Source: an uncultured Eubacterium sp.
Lineage (GTDB): Bacteria; Bacillota; Clostridia; Lachnospirales; Lachnospiraceae
DNA length: 64,000 nt
Assembly: GCA_910584645.1 (NCBI GenBank)
Contig: CAJUAU010000003.1
Span: 1 to 64,000, forward strand
Direction of reading: 5' to 3'
Shown here: positions 26,414 through 34,766 of the stretch, in pieces
Layout of the letters: each line of letters opens with the position of its first letter
Numbering within the stretch: position 1 is the first letter of the stretch
Notes under the pieces: model-generated
Told to the model about the DNA's origin: nothing
Seen by the model: the letters and a program-made list of their open reading frames with translations, nothing else
Database searches by the model: none
Made by a program: the position numbers and the translations under genes

Positions 26414-26887
26414 TCACTCCTTCAGACATTTTTTTGCAAGAGTCAGTGCTGTCTCTACCGAAGCATTTCTGATTTCCGTCCGGTTTCCTTTAAATATATG
26501 CCTTTCTACAACTGTCTCACCATAACAGCAACATCCGATATAAACAAGTCCCACCGGTTTTTCCGGCGTACCGCCATCTGGTCCCGCAATTCCCGTGACA
26601 CTAACCGCCACTTCTGCCTTTGCCGCCTTTGCCGCTCCCAGTGCCATCTGCTCCGCCGTCTCCGGGCTCACGGCCCCGACGCTGTCCAGTGTCTCCTGTT
26701 TCACTCCGAGAAGATCCCTTTTTGCCTCATTGGAGTAGGTGACAAAACTCTGGTTAAACACAGAAGAAGCACCTCCGACATTTACGATCCTGCCTGAGAC
26801 CAGTCCTCCAGTACATGACTCTGCTGTTGTAATGCTAGCATGTCTTTTTGTCAATTCCTTGACAAGCCACTCTTCCAGTGTCTCCAT
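26414..26887 (-). CDS. pncC: Nicotinamide-nucleotide amidohydrolase PncC (CinA C-terminal family)
   Basis: The 157-residue single domain has the CinA C-terminal signatures TTAESCTGGLVSGRIVNVGGAS, FVTYSNEAKRDLLGV and VSVTGIAGPDGGTPEKPVGLVY. Members deamidate nicotinamide mononucleotide in NAD recycling. The start at METLEEW (26887) follows GGAGGTGTATCAT; an upstream in-frame ATG reaches into the end of pgsA and is not used. Unlike the two-domain CinA of many Firmicutes, the molybdopterin-binding half is absent. Confidence 0.88.
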   Translation of the reverse strand: METLEEWLVKELTKRHASITTAESCTGGLVSGRIVNVGGASSVFNQSFVTYSNEAKRDLLGVKQETLDSVGAVSPETAEQMALGAAKAAKAEVAVSVTGIAGPDGGTPEKPVGLVYIGCCCYGETVVERHIFKGNRTEIRNASVETALTLAKKCLKE

Positions 26888-26921
26888 ATGATACACCTCC
26901 ATCGTGGAAATATCTGAAAAA

Positions 26922-27467
26922 TTATGATACATCCGATAAAACCGCCCGGTTTTTATAAATATAGTCCATCAGTGAGATCACCGTCAACACCAGTGCCGCA
27001 TAGATCAATATCTGCTCCAGCAGAATAAATACCGGATGCCTGAAATCAAAGATCAATACGATAGCCATGATCATCTGCACAGTAGTTTTTACTTTGGCCC
27101 AGTAACTTGCCGCGATGACAACCCCTTTTTCTGCCGCCACCAGACGAAAACCGCTGATGATAAATTCCCGGCCGATGATTACAATGACAACCCACACAGG
27201 CATCGGACTATCTGCTTCCGCCAGAAAACAGATCAGCGCCGAGCAGACCAGGATCTTATCTGCCAGGGGATCCATAAACTTGCCAAAAGTAGTGACCTGA
27301 TTATATTTTCTCGCGATGTACCCATCAAAAAAATCTGTGATACAGGCCAGTATAAATACCCCGCCCGCAATATAATCTGAGTACGGAAATGTCTGCCATA
27401 GCATAAACAGGATAAATACCGGGATCATAATGACCCGGAGTATCGTCAGTCTGTTTGGCACATTCAT
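26922..27467 (-). CDS. pgsA: CDP-diacylglycerol-glycerol-3-phosphate 3-phosphatidyltransferase
   Basis: This 181-residue polytopic membrane enzyme of phosphatidylglycerol synthesis has the CDP-alcohol phosphotransferase motif D-G-x2-A-R-x8-G-x3-D-x3-D, seen as FDGYIARKYNQVTTFGKFMDPLADK. Four to five hydrophobic segments and an N-terminal NVPNRLTILR typical of PgsA support the call. Its ribosome-binding site GGAGG lies at the end of rimO, four bases before which rimO stops, so the two are co-translated. Confidence 0.93.
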   Translation of the reverse strand: MNVPNRLTILRVIMIPVFILFMLWQTFPYSDYIAGGVFILACITDFFDGYIARKYNQVTTFGKFMDPLADKILVCSALICFLAEADSPMPVWVVIVIIGREFIISGFRLVAAEKGVVIAASYWAKVKTTVQMIMAIVLIFDFRHPVFILLEQILIYAALVLTVISLMDYIYKNRAVLSDVS

Positions 27468-27470
27468 CGT

Positions 27471-28808
27471 CTAGTCCTCCTCACTGCATAACATTCCAAT
27501 TAGATCATAACCGCTGGCATCCGTCACATCCAGCTCTACCATGGTCCCCGAAAGGATCTCTGCGGATGAGTGAAAAAATACACATCCGTCGATCTCCGGC
27601 GCATCCCGGCAGGTTCTCGCCACATAGACGCCCTCTTCCGGCAGATATCCATCTACCAGCGCCGTGATCCTTCTGCCCACCATATTCTCATTGGCTTCAA
27701 AGACCACCTGCTGCTGGGTTTCCATAATCTCATCTGCCCACCGTCTCTTCACCTCTTCTTCCAGCTGCCCCTCAAACCCGGCAGCCCTCGTCCCTTCTTC
27801 CGGAGAATAAGGAAACACGCCGAGGCGGTCAAACCGCATCGCTTTTACAAATTCTATACATTCCTCATGCTGTTCTTCTGTCTCCCCGGGAAATCCGCTG
27901 ATCAATGTAGTTCTGAGGGCAATGTCCGGGATCCTCTTGCGCAGCATTCCGATCTTTTCCATCAGCTGTCTTTTGTCGGTGCGTCTTCCCATCTTTTTTA
28001 ATATTTCATCGTTACAGTGCTGTATTGGAAGATCAAGATAATGGCAGACCTTTTTATTCTTCCGGATCTCCTCTGCAAGTTCCTCCGTGATCTCCTCCGG
28101 ATAGCAGTACAGGATACGGATCCACTGAACTGCCTTGATCTGAGCCAGCCGCTCCAGAAGTTCCGGAAGTCTCTTCCCGCCATACAGATCCACTCCGTAC
28201 ATCGTGGTCTCCTGTGCCACCAGGATCAGTTCTTTTACACCGCCGGCAGTAAGCTTCACCGCTTCTTCGATCAGTTCTTCCATGGGCACGCTGCGATACC
28301 GCCCTCTCATGAAGGGGATCGCACAGTAAGAACAGTTTTTGCTGCAGCCCTCACCTATTTTCAAATACCCCACATGCCCGGCGCCGGACCGGATCCGGTC
28401 TGTAAGTCCCGGAGGAATATAAGAAAGTTCTTTCATGCTGACCGCCGTCCGGCCAGCCAGGGTCTGCTCTACCACCTGCGCCACCGTGTCATAAGCTGTG
28501 GTACCAATGATACCGTCGATCTCCGGCATTTCTTTCTGGATCTCATCTTTATAGCGTTCTGCCAGACACCCTGCCGCGATAAGCACCCGGCAGGTTCCCT
28601 TCTTTTTATACTCCGCCATTTCCAGAAGAGTCTCAATGCTTTCCTGCTTGGCGTCGTGGATAAACGCACAGGTATTGACCACGATCACCTCCGCCTGCTC
28701 TGGCTCCTGGGCCAGGCGGTATCCCGCATGATCCAGTATCGCCAGCATCTTTTCGCTGTCCACCAGATTCTTGTCACAGCCAAGGGATACGAAATATATA
28801 TCAATCAT
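27471..28808 (-). CDS. rimO: Ribosomal protein S12 methylthiotransferase RimO
   Basis: A radical-SAM enzyme that methylthiolates an aspartate of ribosomal protein S12. The 445 residues hold the N-terminal UPF0004 domain (FVSLGCDKNLVDSE, VNTCAFIHDA), the radical-SAM CxxxCxxC as GCSKNCSYCAIPFMRGRYRS, and a C-terminal TRAM domain (VDGYLPEEGVYVARTCRDAPEIDGCVF). The SLGCDKNLVD start distinguishes RimO from MiaB. It follows folD with no spacer. Confidence 0.95.
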   Translation of the reverse strand: MIDIYFVSLGCDKNLVDSEKMLAILDHAGYRLAQEPEQAEVIVVNTCAFIHDAKQESIETLLEMAEYKKKGTCRVLIAAGCLAERYKDEIQKEMPEIDGIIGTTAYDTVAQVVEQTLAGRTAVSMKELSYIPPGLTDRIRSGAGHVGYLKIGEGCSKNCSYCAIPFMRGRYRSVPMEELIEEAVKLTAGGVKELILVAQETTMYGVDLYGGKRLPELLERLAQIKAVQWIRILYCYPEEITEELAEEIRKNKKVCHYLDLPIQHCNDEILKKMGRRTDKRQLMEKIGMLRKRIPDIALRTTLISGFPGETEEQHEECIEFVKAMRFDRLGVFPYSPEEGTRAAGFEGQLEEEVKRRWADEIMETQQQVVFEANENMVGRRITALVDGYLPEEGVYVARTCRDAPEIDGCVFFHSSAEILSGTMVELDVTDASGYDLIGMLCSEED

Positions 28809-29642
28809 CTACTGCAGTCCTTTCGCCTCAACACAGTTATTCATCAGCATGGCGATGGTCATCGGTCCTACTCCTCCCGGCACCGGGGTAATAGCGGAAG
28901 CAACTGGCTCTACCTCATCAAAATCCACATCTCCGCAGAGCTTATTGTCTGCACCTCTGTGAATTCCCACATCGATAACAACAGCTCCCTCTTTTACATA
29001 CTCTTTCGTAATAAACCGCGGCTTACCAATAGCAACAATAAGTATATCGGCACGCTTCGTCACTTCTTTTAAATCCTTCGTCCTGGAATGGCAGATGGTA
29101 ACTGTGGCATTTTCCCGGAGCATGAGAAGCGCCATCGGCTTGCCTACGATATTGCTCCTGCCCACAATAACACACTCTTTTCCCTCGATCTCCACGCCGG
29201 AACGCTTCAAAAGCTGTATGACACCTGCCGGCGTACAGGAGACAAATCCTGGCTGGCCGATGCTGAGGGCTCCCACGCTCTGGGGATGAAAACCATCCAC
29301 ATCCTTTTTCGGGGAGATCGTCTGGATCACCTTATCTTCATCCATATGCGCCGGAAGGGGCAGCTGGACGAGGATCCCATCCACATCTTCCCGGTCATTC
29401 AGTTCCCTGACCAGATCCAGAAGTTCTTCTTCTTTTGTCTCCTCTGGCAGCTCAAAGGCAAGAGAGCGAATCCCGATGTACTCGCACGCTTTCTTTTTAT
29501 TTCCCACATAAACAGTGGAAGCTGGATCACTCCCCACCTGGATCACCGCCAGTGTCGCCTCGATCTCTTCTTTTTTTACCCGGTCCCTGAGTTCATCCTT
29601 TACCATCTGTGAGATTGCCTTGCCATCTATCCGTTTTCCCAT
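28809..29642 (-). CDS. folD: Methylenetetrahydrofolate dehydrogenase / cyclohydrolase
   Basis: FolD interconverts 5,10-methylene-, methenyl- and 10-formyl-tetrahydrofolate. The 277-residue product shows YVGNKKKACEYIGI with the catalytic lysine, DGILVQLPLPAHMDE, the nucleotide-binding VIVGRSNIVGKPMALLML and the closing PVGGVGPMT-like PVPGGVGPMTIAML. GGAGG precedes the ATG. It is followed directly by rimO. Confidence 0.96.
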   Translation of the reverse strand: MGKRIDGKAISQMVKDELRDRVKKEEIEATLAVIQVGSDPASTVYVGNKKKACEYIGIRSLAFELPEETKEEELLDLVRELNDREDVDGILVQLPLPAHMDEDKVIQTISPKKDVDGFHPQSVGALSIGQPGFVSCTPAGVIQLLKRSGVEIEGKECVIVGRSNIVGKPMALLMLRENATVTICHSRTKDLKEVTKRADILIVAIGKPRFITKEYVKEGAVVIDVGIHRGADNKLCGDVDFDEVEPVASAITPVPGGVGPMTIAMLMNNCVEAKGLQ

Positions 29643-29724
29643 GATCTTCCTTTTCCTCCATTTCTATCCTGTCGGTCCTATCTCTATGTATTTGCAGAAC
29701 CGCCTTGCACTATACCTGTAACCG

Positions 29725-30405
29725 TTACGAATTTTCAACAATGCGGTCTCTAAGCGACTGCATATGATAATCGGTGCGGTTGATCACATCTGCACAGGCG
29801 CGCAGCTCATACATGATGTTTTCCGCATCGTCGATATCTTTTTTATATTTCAGCTGATGTTCCAGACTCGCCCAAAAATCCATGGCGATCGTCCGGATCT
29901 GCACTTCTACACGCATCAGTTCTTTGTGATCCGAAAAGAAAACCGGAACCTCCACGATCAGATGAAGACTGCGGTATCCGTTCATCTTTGGATTTTTAAT
30001 ATAATCTTTTCGCTTGATCAACTCGATATCATCCTGTGCAGTCAGCATATCCGCCACTTTGTATATATCATCAATAAAAGCACAGATCACTCTTACTCCT
30101 GCCACATCTGACAGACAGTCCATAGCGGACTCCACTGTCACAGGACATCCTTTCCGTTTTAATTTGGACGCTATGCTGGTGGGCTGTTTGATCCTGGATT
30201 TAATGAACTCAATGGGATTTCTTTTTCTTGTGATCGACAGCTCATCATTCAGCACCTGAAGTTTCGTTTTTACTTCCTTAATCGCACAGCTGTACATCAT
30301 CATCATTTCCCGGAATTTCATCTCCTGGTCAATAAAAACATGGGATTCATCCATGGGAATATGAATCTGTCTCAACATCGATGTATCCAATTCCTGTTCC
30401 AACAT
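29725..30405 (-). CDS. Small alarmone synthetase (RelQ/RelP-like GTP pyrophosphokinase)
   Basis: The 226-residue protein contains only the RelA/SpoT synthetase domain (DVAGVRVICAFIDDIYKVADML, KNPKMNGYRSLH, VEVQIRTIAMDFWASLEHQLKYKK) flanked by short helices. It has no hydrolase, TGS or ACT domain. It makes (p)ppGpp constitutively or on transcriptional induction. The RDYI substrate motif reads KDYI. It is transcribed from a promoter at 30476-30504, divergent from the small conserved gene at 30601. RelQ is the more likely subtype from its size, but RelP is not excluded. Confidence 0.88.
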   Translation of the reverse strand: MLEQELDTSMLRQIHIPMDESHVFIDQEMKFREMMMMYSCAIKEVKTKLQVLNDELSITRKRNPIEFIKSRIKQPTSIASKLKRKGCPVTVESAMDCLSDVAGVRVICAFIDDIYKVADMLTAQDDIELIKRKDYIKNPKMNGYRSLHLIVEVPVFFSDHKELMRVEVQIRTIAMDFWASLEHQLKYKKDIDDAENIMYELRACADVINRTDYHMQSLRDRIVENS

Positions 30406-30475
30406 CGTACCTTACTCCTTCTCCATTGAAAAACAGCTTTCGCCTTTTTCCGTAATAAATAAACATACCATTTTA

Positions 30476-30504
30476 ATTTTATAAGAAAATGCATATAAAG
30501 TCAA
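30476..30504 (-). promoter_or_regulatory. Promoter of the small alarmone synthetase gene
   Basis: TTGACT (30499-30504), a 17-base spacer and TAAAAT (30476-30481) on the minus strand lie about 70 bases before the start codon. It is back to back with the plus-strand promoter at 30512-30540. Confidence 0.65.
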
Positions 30505-30511
30505 ATAATTC

Positions 30512-30540
30512 TTTACTTTTTAACTCCGGCAACGTATACT
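30512..30540 (+). promoter_or_regulatory. Promoter of the small conserved gene and ferredoxin
   Basis: TTTACT (30512-30517), a 17-base spacer and TATACT (30535-30540) give a good sigma-A promoter about 60 bases before the ATG at 30601. Confidence 0.6.
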
Positions 30541-30600
30541 GTAACCGTGTCGGCACACCCGCACTGCAAAGACGAAAATTTCAGGAAAGAAGGGATCCCC

Positions 30601-30870
30601 ATGTTCAGATTGTGGGCAAAAGAATTTCGCTCCAACCGTATGCTCCGGGATATGGTGGTGGAGAATGCCTCGCCGGAGCTGACCCGTACCAAAAAAATAT
30701 TTGCCGCCCTGGACGAGATCTGTTATGCATTTGATCTTTCCAAACCCATCTGGCTGGAACATAATATTTCTGAATTTAAGCGCATTGATAAAACCCGTTT
30801 CACCAGTGACAATTTTATCGATGCCATAGATTTTGATTTTCTGGAAATTCAGGTGATCGAAGAAGATTAA
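30601..30870 (+). CDS. Small conserved protein of unknown function
   Basis: An 89-residue soluble protein starting FRLWAKEFRSNRML. It is rich in charged and aromatic residues, with no cysteine pair motif, signal peptide or membrane segment; the only cysteine is in the DEICYAFDL segment. AAGGGAT before the ATG supports the start at 30601, although the frame is open 18 codons further upstream. I do not recognise a named family. It precedes a ferredoxin gene by 115 bases on the same strand and is divergent from the alarmone synthetase. Confidence 0.7.
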   Translation: MFRLWAKEFRSNRMLRDMVVENASPELTRTKKIFAALDEICYAFDLSKPIWLEHNISEFKRIDKTRFTSDNFIDAIDFDFLEIQVIEED

Positions 30871-30985
30871 ATGAATATTTTTCCAGCCTTCTGGCTATAC
30901 TTCTGTAAAAGAGCTTCCGGATCCGCCGCAGAACACCGGCCTTATCCCGGAATCTCTAAGATTTCATCAGGAAGGAGACCATATC

Positions 30986-31174
30986 ATGAAGGCTGTTGTA
31001 GATGAAGATACATGTATTGCCTGCGGCTTGTGCGTCGGTACATGTGAAACGGTATTTGCTTTCAACGACAACGGAAAAGCAGCTTCCCAGGTGGATGAGA
31101 TCCCGCCGGAGTGCGAGGCCGACGCCCAGACGGCAAGAGACGGCTGTCCGGTGGATGCAATCTCAATCCATTAA
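30986..31174 (+). CDS. Ferredoxin, single [4Fe-4S] type
   Basis: The 62-residue acidic protein has one cluster-binding motif CIACGLC near the N-terminus and the fourth ligand in DGCPVDAI near the C-terminus. An extra cysteine (VGTC, CIACGLCVGTC) is also present. It resembles the small monocluster ferredoxins of Clostridia and Thermotoga that carry low-potential electrons. GGAAGGAG precedes the ATG. It ends at a strong bidirectional terminator shared with hydF on the other strand. Confidence 0.9.
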   Translation: MKAVVDEDTCIACGLCVGTCETVFAFNDNGKAASQVDEIPPECEADAQTARDGCPVDAISIH

Positions 31175-31181
31175 CATCTCC

Positions 31182-31232
31182 AAAAAGAGATACGCAGATT
31201 TGAGTTTTATTTCAAATGCCGTATCTCTTTTT
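31182..31232. terminator. Bidirectional terminator between ferredoxin and hydF
   Basis: AAAAAGAGATACG (31182-31194) and CGTATCTCTTTTT (31220-31232) form a perfect 13-bp stem, with an inner ATTTGA/TCAAAT pairing and T-tracts in both directions. It serves the convergent ferredoxin and hydF genes. Confidence 0.85.
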
Positions 31233-31251
31233 CATTTATTTTTCCTGACCA

Positions 31252-32451
31252 TCAGATCATGACCGCCAGATCCGGAAATATCCCAATACTCCGCTTCAAA
31301 ATCCCCTGCATATACGCAATGGTGATGCCATAATTGGTGAAAGGTATCTTCTGGTCCACCGCGCACTTCATCCGGTATCTGACCTCTCTTTCATTGAGCA
31401 TACACCCCCCGCAGTGGATGACCAGTGAATAGGGGGACAGATCTTCCGGAAACTCCCTGCCCGCACTGAGTTCGATCTGCAGGTCTTTTTTTGTATAACT
31501 TCTGAGCCATCTGGGAATTTTCACGCTCCCGATGTCGTCACACTGCCTGTGATGGGTGCATCCCTCGGATATCAGTACTTTGTCCCCATCCTCCAGGGTT
31601 TCCACCGCCGATACTCCCTTTACTGCCGTTTCCAGATATCCTTTATAACGCGCCATCAGGATTGAAAAAGAAGTCAGTGGGATCTCCTCCGGCACATCCG
31701 CCGATACACTGGCAAAGACCTGGCTGTCAGTGATCACAAGAGCCGGTCTCTTTCCCATCTGTTCCAGGGTCTGTTTCAGTCCGGTTTCTTTTACTGCCAG
31801 CACAGTAGCGTCTGCTTCCAGCAGATCACGGATGGTCTGCTGCTGCGGCAGGATCAGCCTGCCTTTCGGAGCTGCCGAATCAATGGGCACCACCAGCACC
31901 ACAAAGTCCGAGGGCTGGACCAGATCCCCCACGATCCGTCCCTGCCTCTCCTCCCTGGGTGCTATTTTCCCAATTTTTTCCCTGCATTCATGGATCCCGT
32001 TTTTTGTGGCGGCACTGACATACATCTCATGCTCTTCTGCTTTCGGGATCTCCTGCAAAAGATCTGATTTATTATTCAGAACAAGATAGGGAATGCTTTT
32101 CTCCTTAAACAGAGCAATCAGCTGACGATCCGTCTCCTTCATGCCCACTGTGGCATCCACCACCAGAAGGGCTATATCCGTCCGGTTCAAAATGCTTCTG
32201 GTCTTCCGCATACGAAGCTCTCCCAGCTCTCCCACATCGTCAAATCCCGGCGTGTCAATGATCATTACAGGCCCTAAGGGCAATATTTCCATCGCTTTCA
32301 TCACCGGGTCCGTCGTAGTTCCCAGCGTATCCGAAACCACTGCCAGCTCCTGCCCTGTTATGGCATTTACCACACTGGATTTGCCCGCGTTACGGCAGCC
32401 AAAAAATCCAATATGTATCCGCTCTGCAGATGGTGTATCATTTAGTCCCAT
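31252..32451 (-). CDS. hydF: [FeFe]-hydrogenase H-cluster maturation GTPase HydF
   Basis: HydF is the scaffold on which the hydrogenase di-iron subcluster is assembled. The 399-residue protein has a GTPase domain (P-loop FGCRNAGKSSVVNA, DTPGFDD, LNNKSD), a dimerisation domain and a C-terminal cluster-binding domain with CTHH and HCGGC cysteines and histidines at about 295-345. The start at MGLND (32451) follows GGAG. The partner genes hydE and hydG and the hydrogenase are not in the window. The adjacent ferredoxin is a plausible electron partner. Its promoter is at 32510-32538. Confidence 0.93.
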   Translation of the reverse strand: MGLNDTPSAERIHIGFFGCRNAGKSSVVNAITGQELAVVSDTLGTTTDPVMKAMEILPLGPVMIIDTPGFDDVGELGELRMRKTRSILNRTDIALLVVDATVGMKETDRQLIALFKEKSIPYLVLNNKSDLLQEIPKAEEHEMYVSAATKNGIHECREKIGKIAPREERQGRIVGDLVQPSDFVVLVVPIDSAAPKGRLILPQQQTIRDLLEADATVLAVKETGLKQTLEQMGKRPALVITDSQVFASVSADVPEEIPLTSFSILMARYKGYLETAVKGVSAVETLEDGDKVLISEGCTHHRQCDDIGSVKIPRWLRSYTKKDLQIELSAGREFPEDLSPYSLVIHCGGCMLNEREVRYRMKCAVDQKIPFTNYGITIAYMQGILKRSIGIFPDLAVMI

Positions 32452-32474
32452 AGGTTTCTCCTTTCCGTAGCATC

Positions 32475-32504
32475 GTTGGGGGCAAAGTACCATTTGCCCC
32501 CAAC
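32475..32504 (-). promoter_or_regulatory. Perfect hairpin at the predicted 5' end of the hydF mRNA
   Basis: GTTGGGGGCAAA and TTTGCCCCCAAC form a 12-bp stem with a six-base loop. It begins about six bases after the -10 hexamer at 32510-32515, so it would cap the 5' end of the transcript. There is no T-tract after it, so it is not an ordinary terminator. Confidence 0.6.
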
Positions 32505-32509
32505 ATCAT

Positions 32510-32538
32510 ATTATATCGCTTTTTCTTTCATTCTGCAA
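32510..32538 (-). promoter_or_regulatory. Promoter of hydF
   Basis: TTGCAG (32533-32538), 17 bases and a consensus TATAAT (32510-32515) on the minus strand. Confidence 0.65.
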
Positions 32539-32768
32539 CTTCTTGCATCTTTTTCACTTTCATACTATACTTACTATGAAAGTTATGGACAGGAGAAACT
32601 CTTCGGGTTTTCGCCTGTGGTTTTTCACCATAAACCGCTCAGCCTGCAAATAAAAAGTCAATAGTAAATTGATAATTTCAGGCAAAAAGTTTTATTCAGG
32701 ATATTGGGCATAACAAACAGACCACCGGGCATCGCTGGTTTGAAACAAAGATATGCAGATAGTAATGA

Positions 32769-33980
32769 TTACTGCGGAAGGGAAGACAGATATTCTTTCA
32801 CCCGTCCATAATAAATCGGGAGAAACTTGTTTGCACCGGCAGTCATGTAGACGTAGTAAGGCTTGCCCTGGGCTCGTTTCTTATCCATGAAACGGTATAC
32901 AGGGTCATCCTGCGGTCTGGTCTTGATAAGCACATCCATAATCAGAAACAGAGTCCTGCGCAGCGTGGATGAGCCACGTTTGGAAGCATGAACGCTTTTC
33001 TGCTTGTAATCACCGGATTCGTTTACACCGGGGTCAACACCTGCAAATGCAGTGATGGCTCCCCTATGGGTAAAGCGTGTGACATCGCCGATCTCTGCCA
33101 TCAGCTGGGGACCAAGGGAAGGACCAACCCCTTTCATAGCCATGACAACAGGGTATTCCGGAAGTCTGGCAGCGGTTTCATTCATAAGGGAGCGGAGATG
33201 CTCAATTGTCTGTGAGGCAGTGTTTAACTGTTCTACCGCCTGCCGGATGATAAGTCTGGTGGTATGGTCTTTGGGAAGTACGGGAACAAGCTCCTTTGCA
33301 GTTCCGTGGATTTCCTCAGCTTTTGATCTGCTGAAGTTGTACTTCCTGCGGCAGCACCATTTCCGGTAATGCTCCACAAAAGCATTGAGGGACATTTTGC
33401 GGACGCAGTCCACATGCCAGTAAGTGGAGGCGAAGTCAACCCACTTCTGGCTGCCGTCTTCACGGGCGGGGCTGTCAAAGTAAGTATTTACTCCGGGAAA
33501 TGTCTGGTCGAGGATGCCGATCAGGTTGTTTTTCATAGCCGTTTTATGCTTCATGTAGAAGGCAAACTGACGGTTCATGGTTTTTAATTGAATGCGTATT
33601 TCGTCCATAAGACTATACTGTTTCAATTTCTGCCATCTGTCAAGGGTATAACGTGCTATTTTTATGGCATCTGCTTTGTCAGACTTGATTTTACGGAGGG
33701 AATTATCTTCATCCTGAAAGTCCGAAATGAGTTTGGGATTCACGGCAGAGACAAAAAGTCCTGCGTTTGAGAGCTGCTGGGCGACTGGTTCGTAATACCG
33801 TCCGGTATGTTCCATGACAATGCGGGATTCTCCCTCTAAAGATCGGATTAATTCGATAAGGGACTGGATTTCATCGGATAAGTGCCGGACAACAAAGGGC
33901 TTGGAGACGATCTCCCCACCGGGGCGGAGGATGGCAACCATGCTCCAGCCTTTGGAAACATCAATACCTACTGCGTTCAT
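32769..33980 (-). CDS. IS110 family transposase
   Basis: The 403-residue recombinase has an N-terminal RuvC-like DEDD domain (Asp in VGIDVSKG, Glu in MEHTGRYYE, two Asp in KSDKADAIKIA). Its C-terminal Tnp_20 domain has the serine-bearing GSSTLRRTLF segment preceded by VMAMKGVGPSLGPQLMAEIGD and AITAFAGVDPGVNESG. Such proteins move the element by RNA-guided recombination without target duplication. The gene is intact, with AAGGAGTG upstream of ATG 33980. Its frame is full length for the family, so the element may be active. Confidence 0.95.
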   Translation of the reverse strand: MNAVGIDVSKGWSMVAILRPGGEIVSKPFVVRHLSDEIQSLIELIRSLEGESRIVMEHTGRYYEPVAQQLSNAGLFVSAVNPKLISDFQDEDNSLRKIKSDKADAIKIARYTLDRWQKLKQYSLMDEIRIQLKTMNRQFAFYMKHKTAMKNNLIGILDQTFPGVNTYFDSPAREDGSQKWVDFASTYWHVDCVRKMSLNAFVEHYRKWCCRRKYNFSRSKAEEIHGTAKELVPVLPKDHTTRLIIRQAVEQLNTASQTIEHLRSLMNETAARLPEYPVVMAMKGVGPSLGPQLMAEIGDVTRFTHRGAITAFAGVDPGVNESGDYKQKSVHASKRGSSTLRRTLFLIMDVLIKTRPQDDPVYRFMDKKRAQGKPYYVYMTAGANKFLPIYYGRVKEYLSSLPQ

Positions 33981-33983
33981 AAA

Positions 33984-34182
33984 TATGTCACTCCTTTGGA
34001 ATTATTGCAACGGTCAGCACCAGATTTACTCATTGCCTATTCAATCTACTGTGGTGTGACACGAACGTACCTTAAGCAGTTCAACCTGCATAAAACGAAT
34101 ACTGCGAATGAGGAGCTGGTTATCAGTCTGCGCGACGGACGCGAAGTCCAGGAAATGAAGCCGATATACCGATTGCTCCATC
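33984..34182 (-). ncRNA. Candidate IS110 bridge RNA
   Basis: An extended -10 (TGCTATAAT, core at 34183-34188) points toward the transposase and lies about 200 bases before it, where IS110-group elements encode their bridge RNA. The transcript would contain several stem-loops. The clearest has CACCA pairing with TGGTG and AGATT pairing with AATCT around a large loop (about 34020-34060), with a four-base bulge on one side. This resembles a guide-bearing internal loop. There are also GGAC/GTCC and GCAG/CTGC hairpins. The assignment rests on position and structure only; limits are approximate. Confidence 0.4.
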
Positions 34183-34274
34183 ATTATAGCAGTTTAAGCA
34201 ACAAGATGGGTAATTCCTTACTGGCTGTAAGGGATATTAACCATAAATATATTGTAGTAGAAATGAGGAATAAT

Positions 34275-34766
34275 ATGAAATCTATGAATACACATTATCT
34301 GCCCTCCCCTATCGGAACTTTGAGGCTGGAAGCAGATCCGAAGGGCATCTGCCGTCTCGCCTTTTGTCATACAGATGTAGAACACGCAGGGTCCTCTGTT
34401 TCGCCTCTGTTGATGGAGGCAGAAAAGCAGCTGGATGAGTACTTTGCCGGAAAGCGAAAAATATTTTCTCTTCCCCTCTCCTTTCAGGGAACCGCTTTTC
34501 AGATCCGGGTTTGGGAAACCCTTCAAAAGATCCCATATGGAGAGACCTGGTATTATGGACAGCTGGCGGAAGCAGTGGGCAATCCCAGGGCATGCCGCGC
34601 TGTAGGGACGGCAAATAACCGTAATCCTCTGCCGATCCTGATCCCCTGCCACCGGGTGATCGGCAAAAATGGCACCCTCACCGGCTACGGCGGGGGCCTG
34701 GATATCAAAGAGAAGCTGCTGTCACTGGAACAAAGATACAGAGAGATTGGAGAAGATACGCAATGA
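34275..34766 (+). CDS. ogt: Methylated-DNA-protein-cysteine S-methyltransferase
   Basis: A suicide repair protein that takes methyl groups from O6-methylguanine. The 163 residues include the active-site PCHRVIG, the DNA-binding helix GNPRACRAVGTANNRNPLPILIPC and the C-terminal GGLDIKEKLLSLE. The start at 34275 is chosen because GAGGA lies just before it; the frame stays open through the non-coding end of the IS110 element, which is spurious. Its stop overlaps the next gene's start as ATGA. The insertion element now sits directly upstream and may have separated it from its original promoter. Confidence 0.93.
   Translation: MKSMNTHYLPSPIGTLRLEADPKGICRLAFCHTDVEHAGSSVSPLLMEAEKQLDEYFAGKRKIFSLPLSFQGTAFQIRVWETLQKIPYGETWYYGQLAEAVGNPRACRAVGTANNRNPLPILIPCHRVIGKNGTLTGYGGGLDIKEKLLSLEQRYREIGEDTQ

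Larger units (their letters stand above)
32656..34200 (-). mobile_element. IS110-family insertion sequence (ends approximate)
   Basis: The element has one transposase gene, a long non-coding stretch upstream of it (33981 to about 34190) and a shorter one downstream. This is the IS110-group layout in which the upstream end encodes a bridge RNA. IS110 elements have no obvious terminal inverted repeats, and the exact ends could not be fixed by eye. The limits given run from a TTGACT hexamer downstream of the gene to just beyond a TATAAT upstream. These could join into a promoter in a circular intermediate, with spacing untested. It separates hydF from ogt. Confidence 0.5.

Noticed and set aside
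33882..34274. A long N-terminal extension of ogt reaching into the insertion element
   Set aside because: It is read through the non-coding end of the IS110 element and the antisense of the transposase start. The conserved ogt sequence begins at about 34284, with GAGGA before ATG 34275.
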